Origin: Candidatus Hydrogenedentota bacterium
Lineage (GTDB): Bacteria; Hydrogenedentota; Hydrogenedentia; Hydrogenedentiales; GCA-2746185
DNA length: 6,867 nucleotides
NCBI GenBank assembly: GCA_012965445.1
Contig: DTSJ01000445.1
Span: forward strand, 1 to 6,867
Reading direction: 5' to 3'
Below are positions 1-6,013 of the stretch, piece by piece (the stretch's first letter is position 1; every line of letters starts with the position of its first letter). A program made the position numbers and the translations under genes. Under the pieces are notes generated by a model. It ran no database searches. It had not been told where the DNA came from and was given only the letters and a program-made list of their open reading frames with translations.

Positions 1-111
1 ATGGCTCATCTGACGTGAAAGTTCGGGCCAATCCCCGCATTGATTCTTTTCCGTCTCGATGAATAGATAATCGTTTCCAAGACCGTGCATTTTCGTGTAA
101 GTGATGGGCAT
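1..111 (-). CDS. dapF: Diaminopimelate epimerase, N-terminal fragment cut by the left window edge
   Basis: DapF interconverts LL- and meso-2,6-diaminopimelate in the cytoplasm, the last step before meso-DAP enters peptidoglycan or lysine synthesis. The 37 codons visible begin with ATG at 111-109 and read MPITYTKMHGLGNDYLFIET. The K-M-H-G-L-G-N-D-(Y/F) block is the hallmark N-terminus of DapF, in which the conserved Asn contacts substrate. Both catalytic cysteines and the rest of the protein lie outside the window. The gene starts 33 bases after the ddl stop on the same strand, so the two are probably co-transcribed, consistent with a shared cell-wall role. No strong ribosome binding site precedes it; GGAG lies about 16 bases upstream, with only purine-rich sequence closer. 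The identification rests on one short but very characteristic motif. Confidence 0.87.
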   Translation of the reverse strand, partial: MPITYTKMHGLGNDYLFIETEKNQCGDWPELSRQMSH

Positions 112-144
112 CTGTGTGTTCTCTTCGCTCCGCCTTGGAATGGA

Positions 145-1143
145 CTAAATCGTTGCAGTTGCGACGATACGGGTCAGGAGATCCTTAAACGACATCCCGG
201 CCGCAGCCGCACCCTGAGGCAAAAGTGACGTTTCTGTGAATCCCGGAATCGTGTTCGTTTCAAGCCAGACAATATCGTCCCCGGAAATAATCATATCACT
301 CCGGCTGAACCCTCTACAGCCCAGCGTCCTATGCGCATTCAGTGATATTTCCTGAACCCGGTCTCGAATTGACTCATCAATTTCGGCAGGCGTAATCTCA
401 TTCGCTGCATCGGCAGTATACTTTGCGTGATAATCGAAAAACTCCGACTTCACCGGACGAATCTCCGTCACAGGCAGCGCTTCCTCCCCCTCCCCTTCTT
501 CCAGGTCCAATACACCGCAAGTCACTTCCGTACCGTGAACCAGCCGCTCAACCATCAACGTGTATCCGTAACCCAATACCTGCTCCACGGCGTCGTTAAA
601 TTCATCTGCCGTTTTCGGAATCGCCATTCCCAAACTCGATCCCTGCCGCGGATTTTTCACAACACACGGAAACCCCAGCGATTCCGACACCCGATGCGCT
701 ATCCCCTCGCCATCCAGTTTCCAGTCATGCAGCGTAAACTCGATCGCATCCGGCACACTAACGCCAACATGTCTCATAATCTGTTTAGAGCGAATCTTGT
801 CAATCGCAAGCCCACTCGCAGAACACCCCGATCCCGTATAAGGTATCCCCATCAAGTCCAGCAGCCCCTGAATCCGCCCGTCCTCCCCGAACGGCCCATG
901 CAGCGCAATAAAAACACAGTCGGGATGCATGTCCCGGAGTTTCGGGATTGCCCTGCTGATCTCCATATACTCGCCAGGCTCATCGGAAAACAACCATTCA
1001 CCATCCCGCGTAATTACGATCGACGACACTTTATAGGTGTCCGTATCGAGATTATCCAGAATCATTTCGCCGGATTGAATTGAAATATCATGCTCGGAGC
1101 TAATCCCCCCCATCAACACAACAACATGCTTCTTGGCCCGCAT
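145..1143 (-). CDS. ddl: D-alanine--D-alanine ligase
   Basis: This cytoplasmic ATP-grasp enzyme joins two D-alanines to make the dipeptide that ends the peptidoglycan stem peptide. The 332-residue protein, of normal family length, has the N-terminal VVVLMGGISSEHDISIQSG loop (residues 8-26), ALHGPFGEDGRIQGLLD (80-96), the SGCSASGLAIDK segment, a GSSLGM glycine-rich loop (168-173), the omega-loop FDYHAKY (236-242), and the metal and phosphate site RSD...ETNTIPGFTETS with Asp283, Glu295 and Asn297. Tyr242, the position equivalent to E. coli DdlB Tyr216, is kept, which favours D-Ala-D-Ala over D-Ala-D-lactate. Met at 1143 is preferred to an in-frame ATG at 1191 because AGGAGAGG sits 7 bases upstream and the extra 16 residues do not resemble the family. 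It lies between the NUDIX/MBL gene (99-base gap) and dapF (33-base gap). Confidence 0.96.
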   Translation of the reverse strand: MRAKKHVVVLMGGISSEHDISIQSGEMILDNLDTDTYKVSSIVITRDGEWLFSDEPGEYMEISRAIPKLRDMHPDCVFIALHGPFGEDGRIQGLLDLMGIPYTGSGCSASGLAIDKIRSKQIMRHVGVSVPDAIEFTLHDWKLDGEGIAHRVSESLGFPCVVKNPRQGSSLGMAIPKTADEFNDAVEQVLGYGYTLMVERLVHGTEVTCGVLDLEEGEGEEALPVTEIRPVKSEFFDYHAKYTADAANEITPAEIDESIRDRVQEISLNAHRTLGCRGFSRSDMIISGDDIVWLETNTIPGFTETSLLPQGAAAAGMSFKDLLTRIVATATI

Positions 1144-1150
1144 ACAAACG

Positions 1151-1158
1151 CCTCTCCT
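1151..1158 (-). promoter_or_regulatory. Ribosome binding site of ddl
   Basis: On the minus strand the sequence reads AGGAGAGG, a near-perfect Shine-Dalgarno, with a 7-base spacer to the ATG at 1143. It sets the start of ddl at that ATG rather than at the in-frame ATG 48 bases further upstream. Confidence 0.75.
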
Positions 1159-1242
1159 GTAGTTCTCAGATCGCTTTCCCCGGCAGCACATACCATACCA
1201 TAACCCCGCCGAAGGTTGCCTCCCGCGTCCCCGTCAATTCCG

Positions 1243-2709
1243 CTACTCCACCTCGATCCCCAGTCGCGCAAGATGCGCCTTCAACGCATGTTCCGCAATC
1301 GGCATCGCAGCCGCGGGGGCATCGTCATAAGCCGCCGCCAGCAGATCCTTCAGGCTCGTCGCCCCAGCCTCATACTTCTCCCGAATCTTGTTCTCACGCC
1401 ACAAACGATGATCCAGATGCTTCTGAATCACGGCCTGCGGATTCTTCTCGAAGCGACCATGCGAAGGCACCACACGCGTGGCGTCCTCAATCGCTATCAG
1501 CCGTTCCAGACTGTCCATAAAATCCTGCATGTTCCCGCCGAACGATTCAGAAACCACGATCGTCCCCGGATTCGCAATCATGTCTCCGCATAAAAGCGTC
1601 CGCGTCGTCTCCTCGTAAAAACTCAGATGTCCCGGATCATGCCCCGGCGTGTACAATGCACGCAGTCGCCATCCCGGACTCCCCGGCAGTTCCAGAATCT
1701 CATTGTCCTCGATATGACGACCCACCGAAAAACTCACCTGCTCATCACACTTCTCATGAGCCCATACCGGTACATCATACCGAGTCCGCACCGCCTCCAC
1801 TCCCTCCACATGGTCCCGATGACTATGCGTCAACACCACCGCCTTCACCGTGGACCCCAGCGCTTTCAACCGATCCAGCTGATTATTCAAAAAAGCCTGC
1901 TGCTCCGCATCCTTCGACCCCGGATCAATCACCAACAGTTCCTCTTCGCCCACAATAATGCAGTTCGTGTGCGTCGCTGGCAAAATCGTATCAGTCTCTA
2001 ACGGAACGATATAAATTCCCCGCCGCAACTCCATCCGCTCCACCAGACCCGCAGCACCCCCCTCCTGATCGTTCAGCAAATCCAGACACGCCGGATGCTC
2101 CACCGACCCCAGGTGCTGAAGCGTGTACGACACCGGCGGCGAAAGCTTAATCTCCCCCTTCTGCCATCGTTCCCGCGCCTCCGTCGGGTAATACCAGTCC
2201 AACCGCGTCAACTCCCCTTCGATCAACTCCTCAGTATGCCCGTGCGCGTCGCCATCGAAACGACTCACAAAATACTGCGTATCAAAACGTACCGGAGACT
2301 CCTCCGGCGTAATCCAATGTCCAGCCGGTTCAAACCGGAACCCGTCAATCTGCAAGTCGAACTCCTCCAGAATCGCCAGCAGCCCGATATCCCCCGCCAG
2401 AAGCTCCTCACGCCGCGCCCGCATCATAGACGCCCCCGGAAGTTCACCTTCTGTCAGCAAAATCCCCGATTCCTCAAACAACTCACGCACAGCCGCAAAT
2501 TTTCTCTTGGCCGTATCATCATTTGCCTCATTCAGCACCCGCTTTGTCGAGTCGTCCTCATCAACCCGTCCCCCCGGAAACACGTGGTGCCCACCCATAA
2601 ACCGCAGCGACTCATTCCGCCGACCCATCAACACCTTCCCATCGCCATCAAACAGAACACATACCACCGCAGGTTTCGGCTCAACCGGCTTCTCGTCAAC
2701 ACCCATCAC
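1243..2709 (-). CDS. NUDIX hydrolase fused to metallo-beta-lactamase-fold hydrolase (NUDT19-like plus LACTB2-like)
   Basis: This 488-residue protein has two hydrolase domains. Residues 12-205 form a NUDIX domain: RFMGGHHVFPGGRVDEDD (36-53), then after an insertion of about 20 residues the core AAVRELFEESGILL (72-85), whose REXXEE residues bind divalent metal. The split box and the FMxGxHVFxGG start resemble the eukaryotic NUDT19 group. Residues 230-425 form a metallo-beta-lactamase fold with a complete two-metal set: HSHRDH (His295, His297, Asp299, His300), His357 in TPGHDPGH, Asp376 in LLCGDM and His417 in VPSHG. The C-terminal helical part (430-488) matches the LACTB2-type winged-helix extension. 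Substrates are unknown; a nucleotide or CoA diphosphate and an ester or phosphodiester are possible. No signal peptide is seen, so it is cytoplasmic. The first codon is GTG at 2709, directly followed by ATG at 2706; GAGGAGA upstream suits either (6 or 9 bases from its GGAG core). It may head a transcript with ddl and dapF. Confidence 0.9.
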   Translation of the reverse strand: MMGVDEKPVEPKPAVVCVLFDGDGKVLMGRRNESLRFMGGHHVFPGGRVDEDDSTKRVLNEANDDTAKRKFAAVRELFEESGILLTEGELPGASMMRARREELLAGDIGLLAILEEFDLQIDGFRFEPAGHWITPEESPVRFDTQYFVSRFDGDAHGHTEELIEGELTRLDWYYPTEARERWQKGEIKLSPPVSYTLQHLGSVEHPACLDLLNDQEGGAAGLVERMELRRGIYIVPLETDTILPATHTNCIIVGEEELLVIDPGSKDAEQQAFLNNQLDRLKALGSTVKAVVLTHSHRDHVEGVEAVRTRYDVPVWAHEKCDEQVSFSVGRHIEDNEILELPGSPGWRLRALYTPGHDPGHLSFYEETTRTLLCGDMIANPGTIVVSESFGGNMQDFMDSLERLIAIEDATRVVPSHGRFEKNPQAVIQKHLDHRLWRENKIREKYEAGATSLKDLLAAAYDDAPAAAMPIAEHALKAHLARLGIEVE

Positions 2710-2714
2710 AAAAA

Positions 2715-2721
2715 TCTCCTC
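2715..2721 (-). promoter_or_regulatory. Ribosome binding site of the NUDIX/MBL gene
   Basis: The minus strand reads GAGGAGA. Its GGAG core is 6 bases from the GTG at 2709 and 9 bases from the ATG at 2706. Both starts are plausible and differ by a single residue. Confidence 0.6.
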
Positions 2722-2740
2722 ACTACAATCAACACCCCTA

Positions 2741-2770
2741 ACAATACTTCTCGACGTTAGCCGATTACAA
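2741..2770 (-). promoter_or_regulatory. Candidate sigma70-type promoter for the NUDIX/MBL gene
   Basis: On the minus strand TTGTAA (2770-2765) and TATTGT (2746-2741) are separated by 18 bases and lie about 30-60 bases ahead of the start codon. Each box matches four of six consensus bases. It is the best candidate in this intergenic stretch but is weak; no operator is seen. Confidence 0.28.
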
Positions 2771-2787
2771 ATGATGCCTTCGGAGCC

Positions 2788-2816
2788 TTGACCTCGCTAT
2801 ACCCCTTTCGTCTATT
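2788..2816 (+). promoter_or_regulatory. Candidate sigma70-type promoter for the symporter gene
   Basis: TTGACC (2788-2793) matches five of six -35 bases and TCTATT (2811-2816) matches four of six -10 bases. The spacer is exactly 17 bases, and the pair lies about 50 bases ahead of the preferred symporter start. The assignment rests on consensus and position only. The gap between the two divergent genes holds no other gene. Confidence 0.4.
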
Positions 2817-2847
2817 CTTACGCGGCTAAGCAAACGCTCGACATGAA

Positions 2848-2854
2848 AGAGGAG
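2848..2854 (+). promoter_or_regulatory. Ribosome binding site of the symporter gene
   Basis: AGAGGAG lies 12 bases before the ATG at 2867, slightly long but usable. It sits inside the reading frame if translation began at the upstream ATG at 2843, which has no Shine-Dalgarno of its own. This is why 2867 is preferred. Confidence 0.5.
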
Positions 2855-2866
2855 CATGACAAAAGC

Positions 2867-4507
2867 ATGACGATTTCATCAGTCGATCTCATCATTATCG
2901 TCATTTACATGGCAGGCATCCTCTTCGTAGGTCTATGGTCTGTTCGAAAAATCAAGCATCAGACCAGCGAATCATACTTCCTCGCAAACCGTAGCTTAAG
3001 GTGGCCCGTAGTCGGAGCCGCCCTCTTCGCTTCCAATATTTCGACTATTCACCTCGTCGGACTCGCGGAAAGCGGATTCGGCATAGGGATGGTCGTGGGC
3101 AATTTCGAATGGATGGCCACGTTCACACTCATGCTGCTCACCCTCATTTTCGTACCCATCTATTTCCGCACACGCATCACGACCCTCCCCGAATTCATGG
3201 AAAAACGATATAGTCCGACTGCGCGCACGGTTCTCGCCGTCATGTTCATCATGTCAGCAATGCTGATTCACATCGGAATTAGTCTCTACGCAGGTGCCGC
3301 CGTATTCGAGCAGTTTTTTGGCATCCCGCCCTGGGCATCCATCGCAGCCATCTCCAGCATCACCGCAATTTACACTGTCGTCGGAGGCCTCCGGGCGGTA
3401 GTCGTCACAGAGACGATTCAAACCGCCATTCTACTGACCGGCGCAGTCATCATCACCGTCATCGCCTTCACGAAACTTCCAGACGCCGGGATTCACTCCT
3501 ACAGCGATCTCGTCGATGCCACGAAGCCAAACCAACTGAGCATGATTCACACACCCGGCGAAGAAGGCTATGACCGCGAATCGGTATGGTACGGTTTTCT
3601 ACTGGGCTTTCCAATACTCGGCCTTTGGTATTGGTGTACAGACCAGACAATCGTGCAGCGCGTACTCGGAGCCAAAACACTGCGGGACGCACAACACGGA
3701 GCTCTCTTTGCCGGGCTGCTCAAAGTGTTGCCACCGTTCTTCATGGTATTGCCCGGCGTTCTCGCCTATGTACTATTCAAAGACATCATCGCCGAACCCA
3801 AGGATGCACTCCCCACACTCATCACAGAGCTCCTGCCCGTCGGGCTAGTAGGCATCATGGCGGCGGCATTACTTGCGGCACTTATGAGTACGATAGCAGC
3901 CGCACTTAACAGTACCGGAACACTCGTCGCCGTCGACATCGCCAAACACGTAAGGCCTGATATGTCAGAGGACATGCAGGTCCGCATCGGCAGAATCAGT
4001 TCAGTAATCGTTATGATTCTCGCGATCGCGTGGTCCACTCAGGGAGACAAGTTCGGCTCCATTTTCCAGGCGATCAACAAAATGCCCGCCCAGTTCATCG
4101 CGCCACCAATCGCGACAGTACTTGTGTGGGGCGTGTTCTGGAGACGAGGAACCTCGCAGGCAGGTACGTTTACCCTGCTGTTCGGTTTCCTCGCCGGACT
4201 GGTAATATTCATGTTCGATATGGGCTTCGAGTTCCTCGGCGGCGTTCAATACGTCTCCGATCCGGAAAACGGGCTCGGCATTCCGTTCATGATGCAGGCA
4301 TTCTATTATTTCAGCATCCTCAGCGTCGTCTACGTCGGAATCAGTCTTGCCACACCCCCGCCTTCGAACGAACAGGTCGAAGGCGTAACCTGGGAATCAC
4401 CGCTCGCGTTTCTCAAGCATGCAGAAGTCACCGGAATCTTCGATCCAAGACTCCTTGCAGCACTGCTGCTCAGTTTTCTCGGACTCATGTACTTCCTGAT
4501 TCGGTAA
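2867..4507 (+). CDS. Sodium:solute symporter, SGLT/SLC5 family
   Basis: This inner-membrane protein of 546 residues (554 if started at ATG 2843) probably uses the sodium gradient to import a small solute. It is strongly hydrophobic throughout, with about 13-14 membrane segments, as is usual for the family. SGLT hallmarks seen in order are ESYFLANRSL (35-44), ALFASNISTIHLVGLAESG (52-70), NFEW with Glu81 at a sugar-contacting position, LWYWCTDQTIVQR (253-265), which is close to the same block in animal SGLT1, Lys286 in LLKVLP, ALMST (338-342) with the Na2-site hydroxyl residues, and APPIA (412-416). By eye, the glutamine that contacts galactose in SGLTs, just before APPIA, is not conserved (Lys405 aligns there), so the substrate may not be glucose or galactose. 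The gene diverges from the NUDIX/MBL gene and converges on the SRPBCC gene. An LgoD-like dehydrogenase nearby hints at sugar or sugar-acid uptake, but on a different transcript. Confidence 0.93.
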   Translation: MTISSVDLIIIVIYMAGILFVGLWSVRKIKHQTSESYFLANRSLRWPVVGAALFASNISTIHLVGLAESGFGIGMVVGNFEWMATFTLMLLTLIFVPIYFRTRITTLPEFMEKRYSPTARTVLAVMFIMSAMLIHIGISLYAGAAVFEQFFGIPPWASIAAISSITAIYTVVGGLRAVVVTETIQTAILLTGAVIITVIAFTKLPDAGIHSYSDLVDATKPNQLSMIHTPGEEGYDRESVWYGFLLGFPILGLWYWCTDQTIVQRVLGAKTLRDAQHGALFAGLLKVLPPFFMVLPGVLAYVLFKDIIAEPKDALPTLITELLPVGLVGIMAAALLAALMSTIAAALNSTGTLVAVDIAKHVRPDMSEDMQVRIGRISSVIVMILAIAWSTQGDKFGSIFQAINKMPAQFIAPPIATVLVWGVFWRRGTSQAGTFTLLFGFLAGLVIFMFDMGFEFLGGVQYVSDPENGLGIPFMMQAFYYFSILSVVYVGISLATPPPSNEQVEGVTWESPLAFLKHAEVTGIFDPRLLAALLLSFLGLMYFLIR

Positions 4508-4666
4508 GCAAAAAAATACCTGCCCACCCTCCAGATGATCCTTCACCTCTAGCAGATCCTTTAAAAGAGCCTTGCGCAATGAACCCCTAAATGCGACCAT
4601 GAGCGGTGACATCAATTTGGCAACCAAGGTCAACGGCGTTGCATGGTATTCCTGCGTGACTTTGGT
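4397..4666 (-). pseudogene. Out-of-frame C-terminal half of the SRPBCC gene
   Basis: If one A is removed from the 7-A run, the minus-strand frame continues from Glu94-Lys95 as TKVTQEYHATPLTLVAKL, then MSPLMVAFRGSLRKALLKDL, then LEVKDHLEGG. This is a textbook SRPBCC ending: the last strand followed by a long C-terminal helix. The domain ends near 4523. The frame stays open to a stop at 4397-4399, running antisense through the last 111 bases of the symporter gene, and that tail shows no conservation signs. The true stop may therefore also have been lost, perhaps at a second 7-base homopolymer at 4510-4516. It has no convincing start codon or ribosome binding site of its own. Confidence 0.72.
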
Positions 4667-4952
4667 TTTTTTCCGCGCCGTCTTCTGAAAAAGTCATCAC
4701 CGTCACATATCGCATCCCATGAGAACTCGCCTCCACGTGATACCCGAGCGGCGGATTGTAATGAGTTATCTCCATATCCTCTGTCGCCTCCTTGCCAAAC
4801 ATTTCGCGCGTCTCGCGCCATCGATGCCCCTCGCCTTCTGTCGTGTCACTCAGAATTTCGACCTTTTGAATGCCCGAAATGTTGATATTAGACAGCGTTT
4901 CGAATACTTGTTTGACCGGAGTTGCAATGGTCTCTTCAATGCGAAGTTTCAT
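4587..4952 (-). CDS. SRPBCC-fold (START/polyketide cyclase-like) protein, frameshifted
   Basis: The SRPBCC fold makes a deep hydrophobic ligand pocket, and small bacterial members like this one mostly have no assigned substrate. The open frame of 121 residues begins KLRIEETIATPVKQVFETL and contains VEIL, GEGHRWRETREMFGKEATE (40-58) and YHVEASSHGMRYVTVMTF (71-88), typical of this family. Normal members have about 140-150 residues and end in a long helix. Here the last 26 residues, from Asn96 on, do not resemble the family. The expected C-terminal half is found in another frame immediately downstream, so the gene looks broken by a one-base indel in a 7-A run (minus strand, 4672-4666). ATG at 4952 is supported by GGAAAGG 7 bases upstream. 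It follows the dehydrogenase gene by 44 bases and is probably in its operon. The fold is fairly certain; the function is unknown. Confidence 0.8.
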   Translation of the reverse strand: MKLRIEETIATPVKQVFETLSNINISGIQKVEILSDTTEGEGHRWRETREMFGKEATEDMEITHYNPPLGYHVEASSHGMRYVTVMTFSEDGAEKNQSHAGIPCNAVDLGCQIDVTAHGRI

Positions 4953-4959
4953 AGTGTCG

Positions 4960-4966
4960 CCTTTCC
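4960..4966 (-). promoter_or_regulatory. Ribosome binding site of the SRPBCC gene
   Basis: The minus strand reads GGAAAGG with a 7-base spacer to ATG at 4952. It supports that start and shows the gene can be translated independently, although it follows the dehydrogenase gene closely. Confidence 0.5.
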
Positions 4967-4996
4967 GTCAATTAAAGTAACATCGGCGTCTCTATT

Positions 4997-6013
4997 TTAC
5001 TCCATTTCCACGACAGCCTTGATAACCCCGTTCGCAGGATCCAGCCAGGAGTCGAATGCATTGATCATCTCATCGAAAGCTACACGATGAGTAATAAACG
5101 AGTCCGTCGCCACCTGCCCCGCCTGCATCGCGCCAATCACGGTCTCCAGATCCTCCCGCGTCGCATTGCGGCTACTTAAGAGTGTCATCTCCCGCTTGTG
5201 GAACTCAGGATCGCTAAACGATATATCCGCCTTAACGAGACTAATCAGCACATAAATCCCGCCGTGGCTCACATACTGAAAAGCATTCATCATCGAATTC
5301 GAGTTACCAGTCGCATCGAACACGACATCAGGAAAATCGCCGTCCGTCAAGGATCGAAGTTGCTCTAGTACTTCTCCTGTCGCATCGATACAATGGTCAA
5401 CCGCCAACACATTCTCGCAGTACGCAAGGCGATTCTTATTAACATCCATCGCAGTCACTTCAGCGCCAGCCAGACACGCAAACTGCATCGTACCCATACC
5501 AATAGGTCCCGCACCAATAACAAGTACCCTCTGACCCTGCTCAATCCCGGCGCGGCGAACAGCGTGCGCTCCGATAGCCAGACACTCGACGATAGCCATC
5601 TGCTCCGATTTGAGTCCCTCCGCCGGGACCAGATGCGTCACGGGCATGGTGATGTACTCCGCCATTCCCCCGTCAAGATGAACCCCGATCAGTTCCAGCG
5701 AAGCGCAGCAGTTCGTTCGTCCTTTTCTACAAGCAATACAATTGCCGCATTCAAGATACGGCATAACGACCACGTGTTGACCTTCCTCAAGTCCAAATTC
5801 ATTGTCGTCAATCTCGACAATTTCTCCGGACAGCTCATGACCTAATACGCGTGGATAGTTAAAAAACGGCTGGTCGCCCTGATACGCATGAAGGTCTGTC
5901 CCACAGATACCAATCCGCGACATCCGAAGCAGCGCCTCTCCATCTCCACGTTTCGGTACAGGAACTTCACGCACCGCGAATCGACGTGGTTTCTCGCATA
6001 CGATCGTTTTCAC
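4997..6013 (-). CDS. Zinc-dependent medium-chain dehydrogenase, L-galactonate/sugar-acid dehydrogenase-like (LgoD/RspB group)
   Basis: This cytoplasmic NAD(P)-dependent oxidoreductase probably oxidises a secondary hydroxyl of a sugar acid or polyol. Numbering from a TTG at 6019 (340 residues): catalytic-zinc Cys39 in GICGTDLHAYQGDQPFF, His61-Glu62 in YPRVLGHE and Glu145; structural-zinc cysteines 91, 94, 97 and 105; Rossmann motif GAGPIG (169-174), with Asp192 at the end of the second strand favouring NAD. The blocks QPFF-YPRVLGHE, GRTNCC, IGVH-DGG, AHAVRRA and SDPEFHKRE-SRNAT are those I recall from E. coli LgoD, which oxidises L-galactonate to D-tagaturonate, so that subgroup is likely; exact substrate is inference. 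GTG at 6013 is preferred (weak GGA 6 bases upstream, giving MKTIVCEKP); TTG at 6019 is possible and would overlap the restored upstream stop as TTGA. It lies between the DUF2911 and SRPBCC genes, likely as one operon. Confidence 0.92.
   Translation of the reverse strand: MKTIVCEKPRRFAVREVPVPKRGDGEALLRMSRIGICGTDLHAYQGDQPFFNYPRVLGHELSGEIVEIDDNEFGLEEGQHVVVMPYLECGNCIACRKGRTNCCASLELIGVHLDGGMAEYITMPVTHLVPAEGLKSEQMAIVECLAIGAHAVRRAGIEQGQRVLVIGAGPIGMGTMQFACLAGAEVTAMDVNKNRLAYCENVLAVDHCIDATGEVLEQLRSLTDGDFPDVVFDATGNSNSMMNAFQYVSHGGIYVLISLVKADISFSDPEFHKREMTLLSSRNATREDLETVIGAMQAGQVATDSFITHRVAFDEMINAFDSWLDPANGVIKAVVEME

Noticed and set aside
427..1083. Plus-strand open frame of about 218 codons opposite ddl
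   Set aside because: Its composition is typical of an antisense shadow, and ddl on the other strand has every expected motif.
145..1143. Ddl as a possible D-alanine--D-lactate (vancomycin-resistance type) ligase because the omega loop starts with Phe
   Set aside because: The Phe aligns with DdlB Tyr210, not Tyr216. The specificity-related Tyr (Tyr242 here) is present, and no vanH- or vanX-like genes adjoin it.
1144..1242. A possible internal promoter (TTGACG on the minus strand) or terminator between the NUDIX/MBL gene and ddl
   Set aside because: No -10 box occurs at proper spacing, the nearest TATGGT being about 29 bases away, and no stable GC stem with a T-run is present.
1216..2760. Several long plus-strand open frames opposite the NUDIX/MBL gene
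   Set aside because: They are Arg-, His- and Pro-rich shadows of a well-supported minus-strand gene and contain no recognisable domain or ribosome binding site.
4508..4586. A bidirectional terminator between the convergent symporter and SRPBCC genes
   Set aside because: An A/T run is present, but I find no inverted repeat next to it that would form a convincing stem.
4664..4676. A AAA AAC on the minus strand, in the right phase for a classical -1 programmed ribosomal frameshift in the SRPBCC gene
   Set aside because: A -1 slip leads into a frame that stops after 11 codons (PKSRRNTMQRR). The conserved downstream half lies in the +1 frame, so this slippery site cannot produce the full protein.
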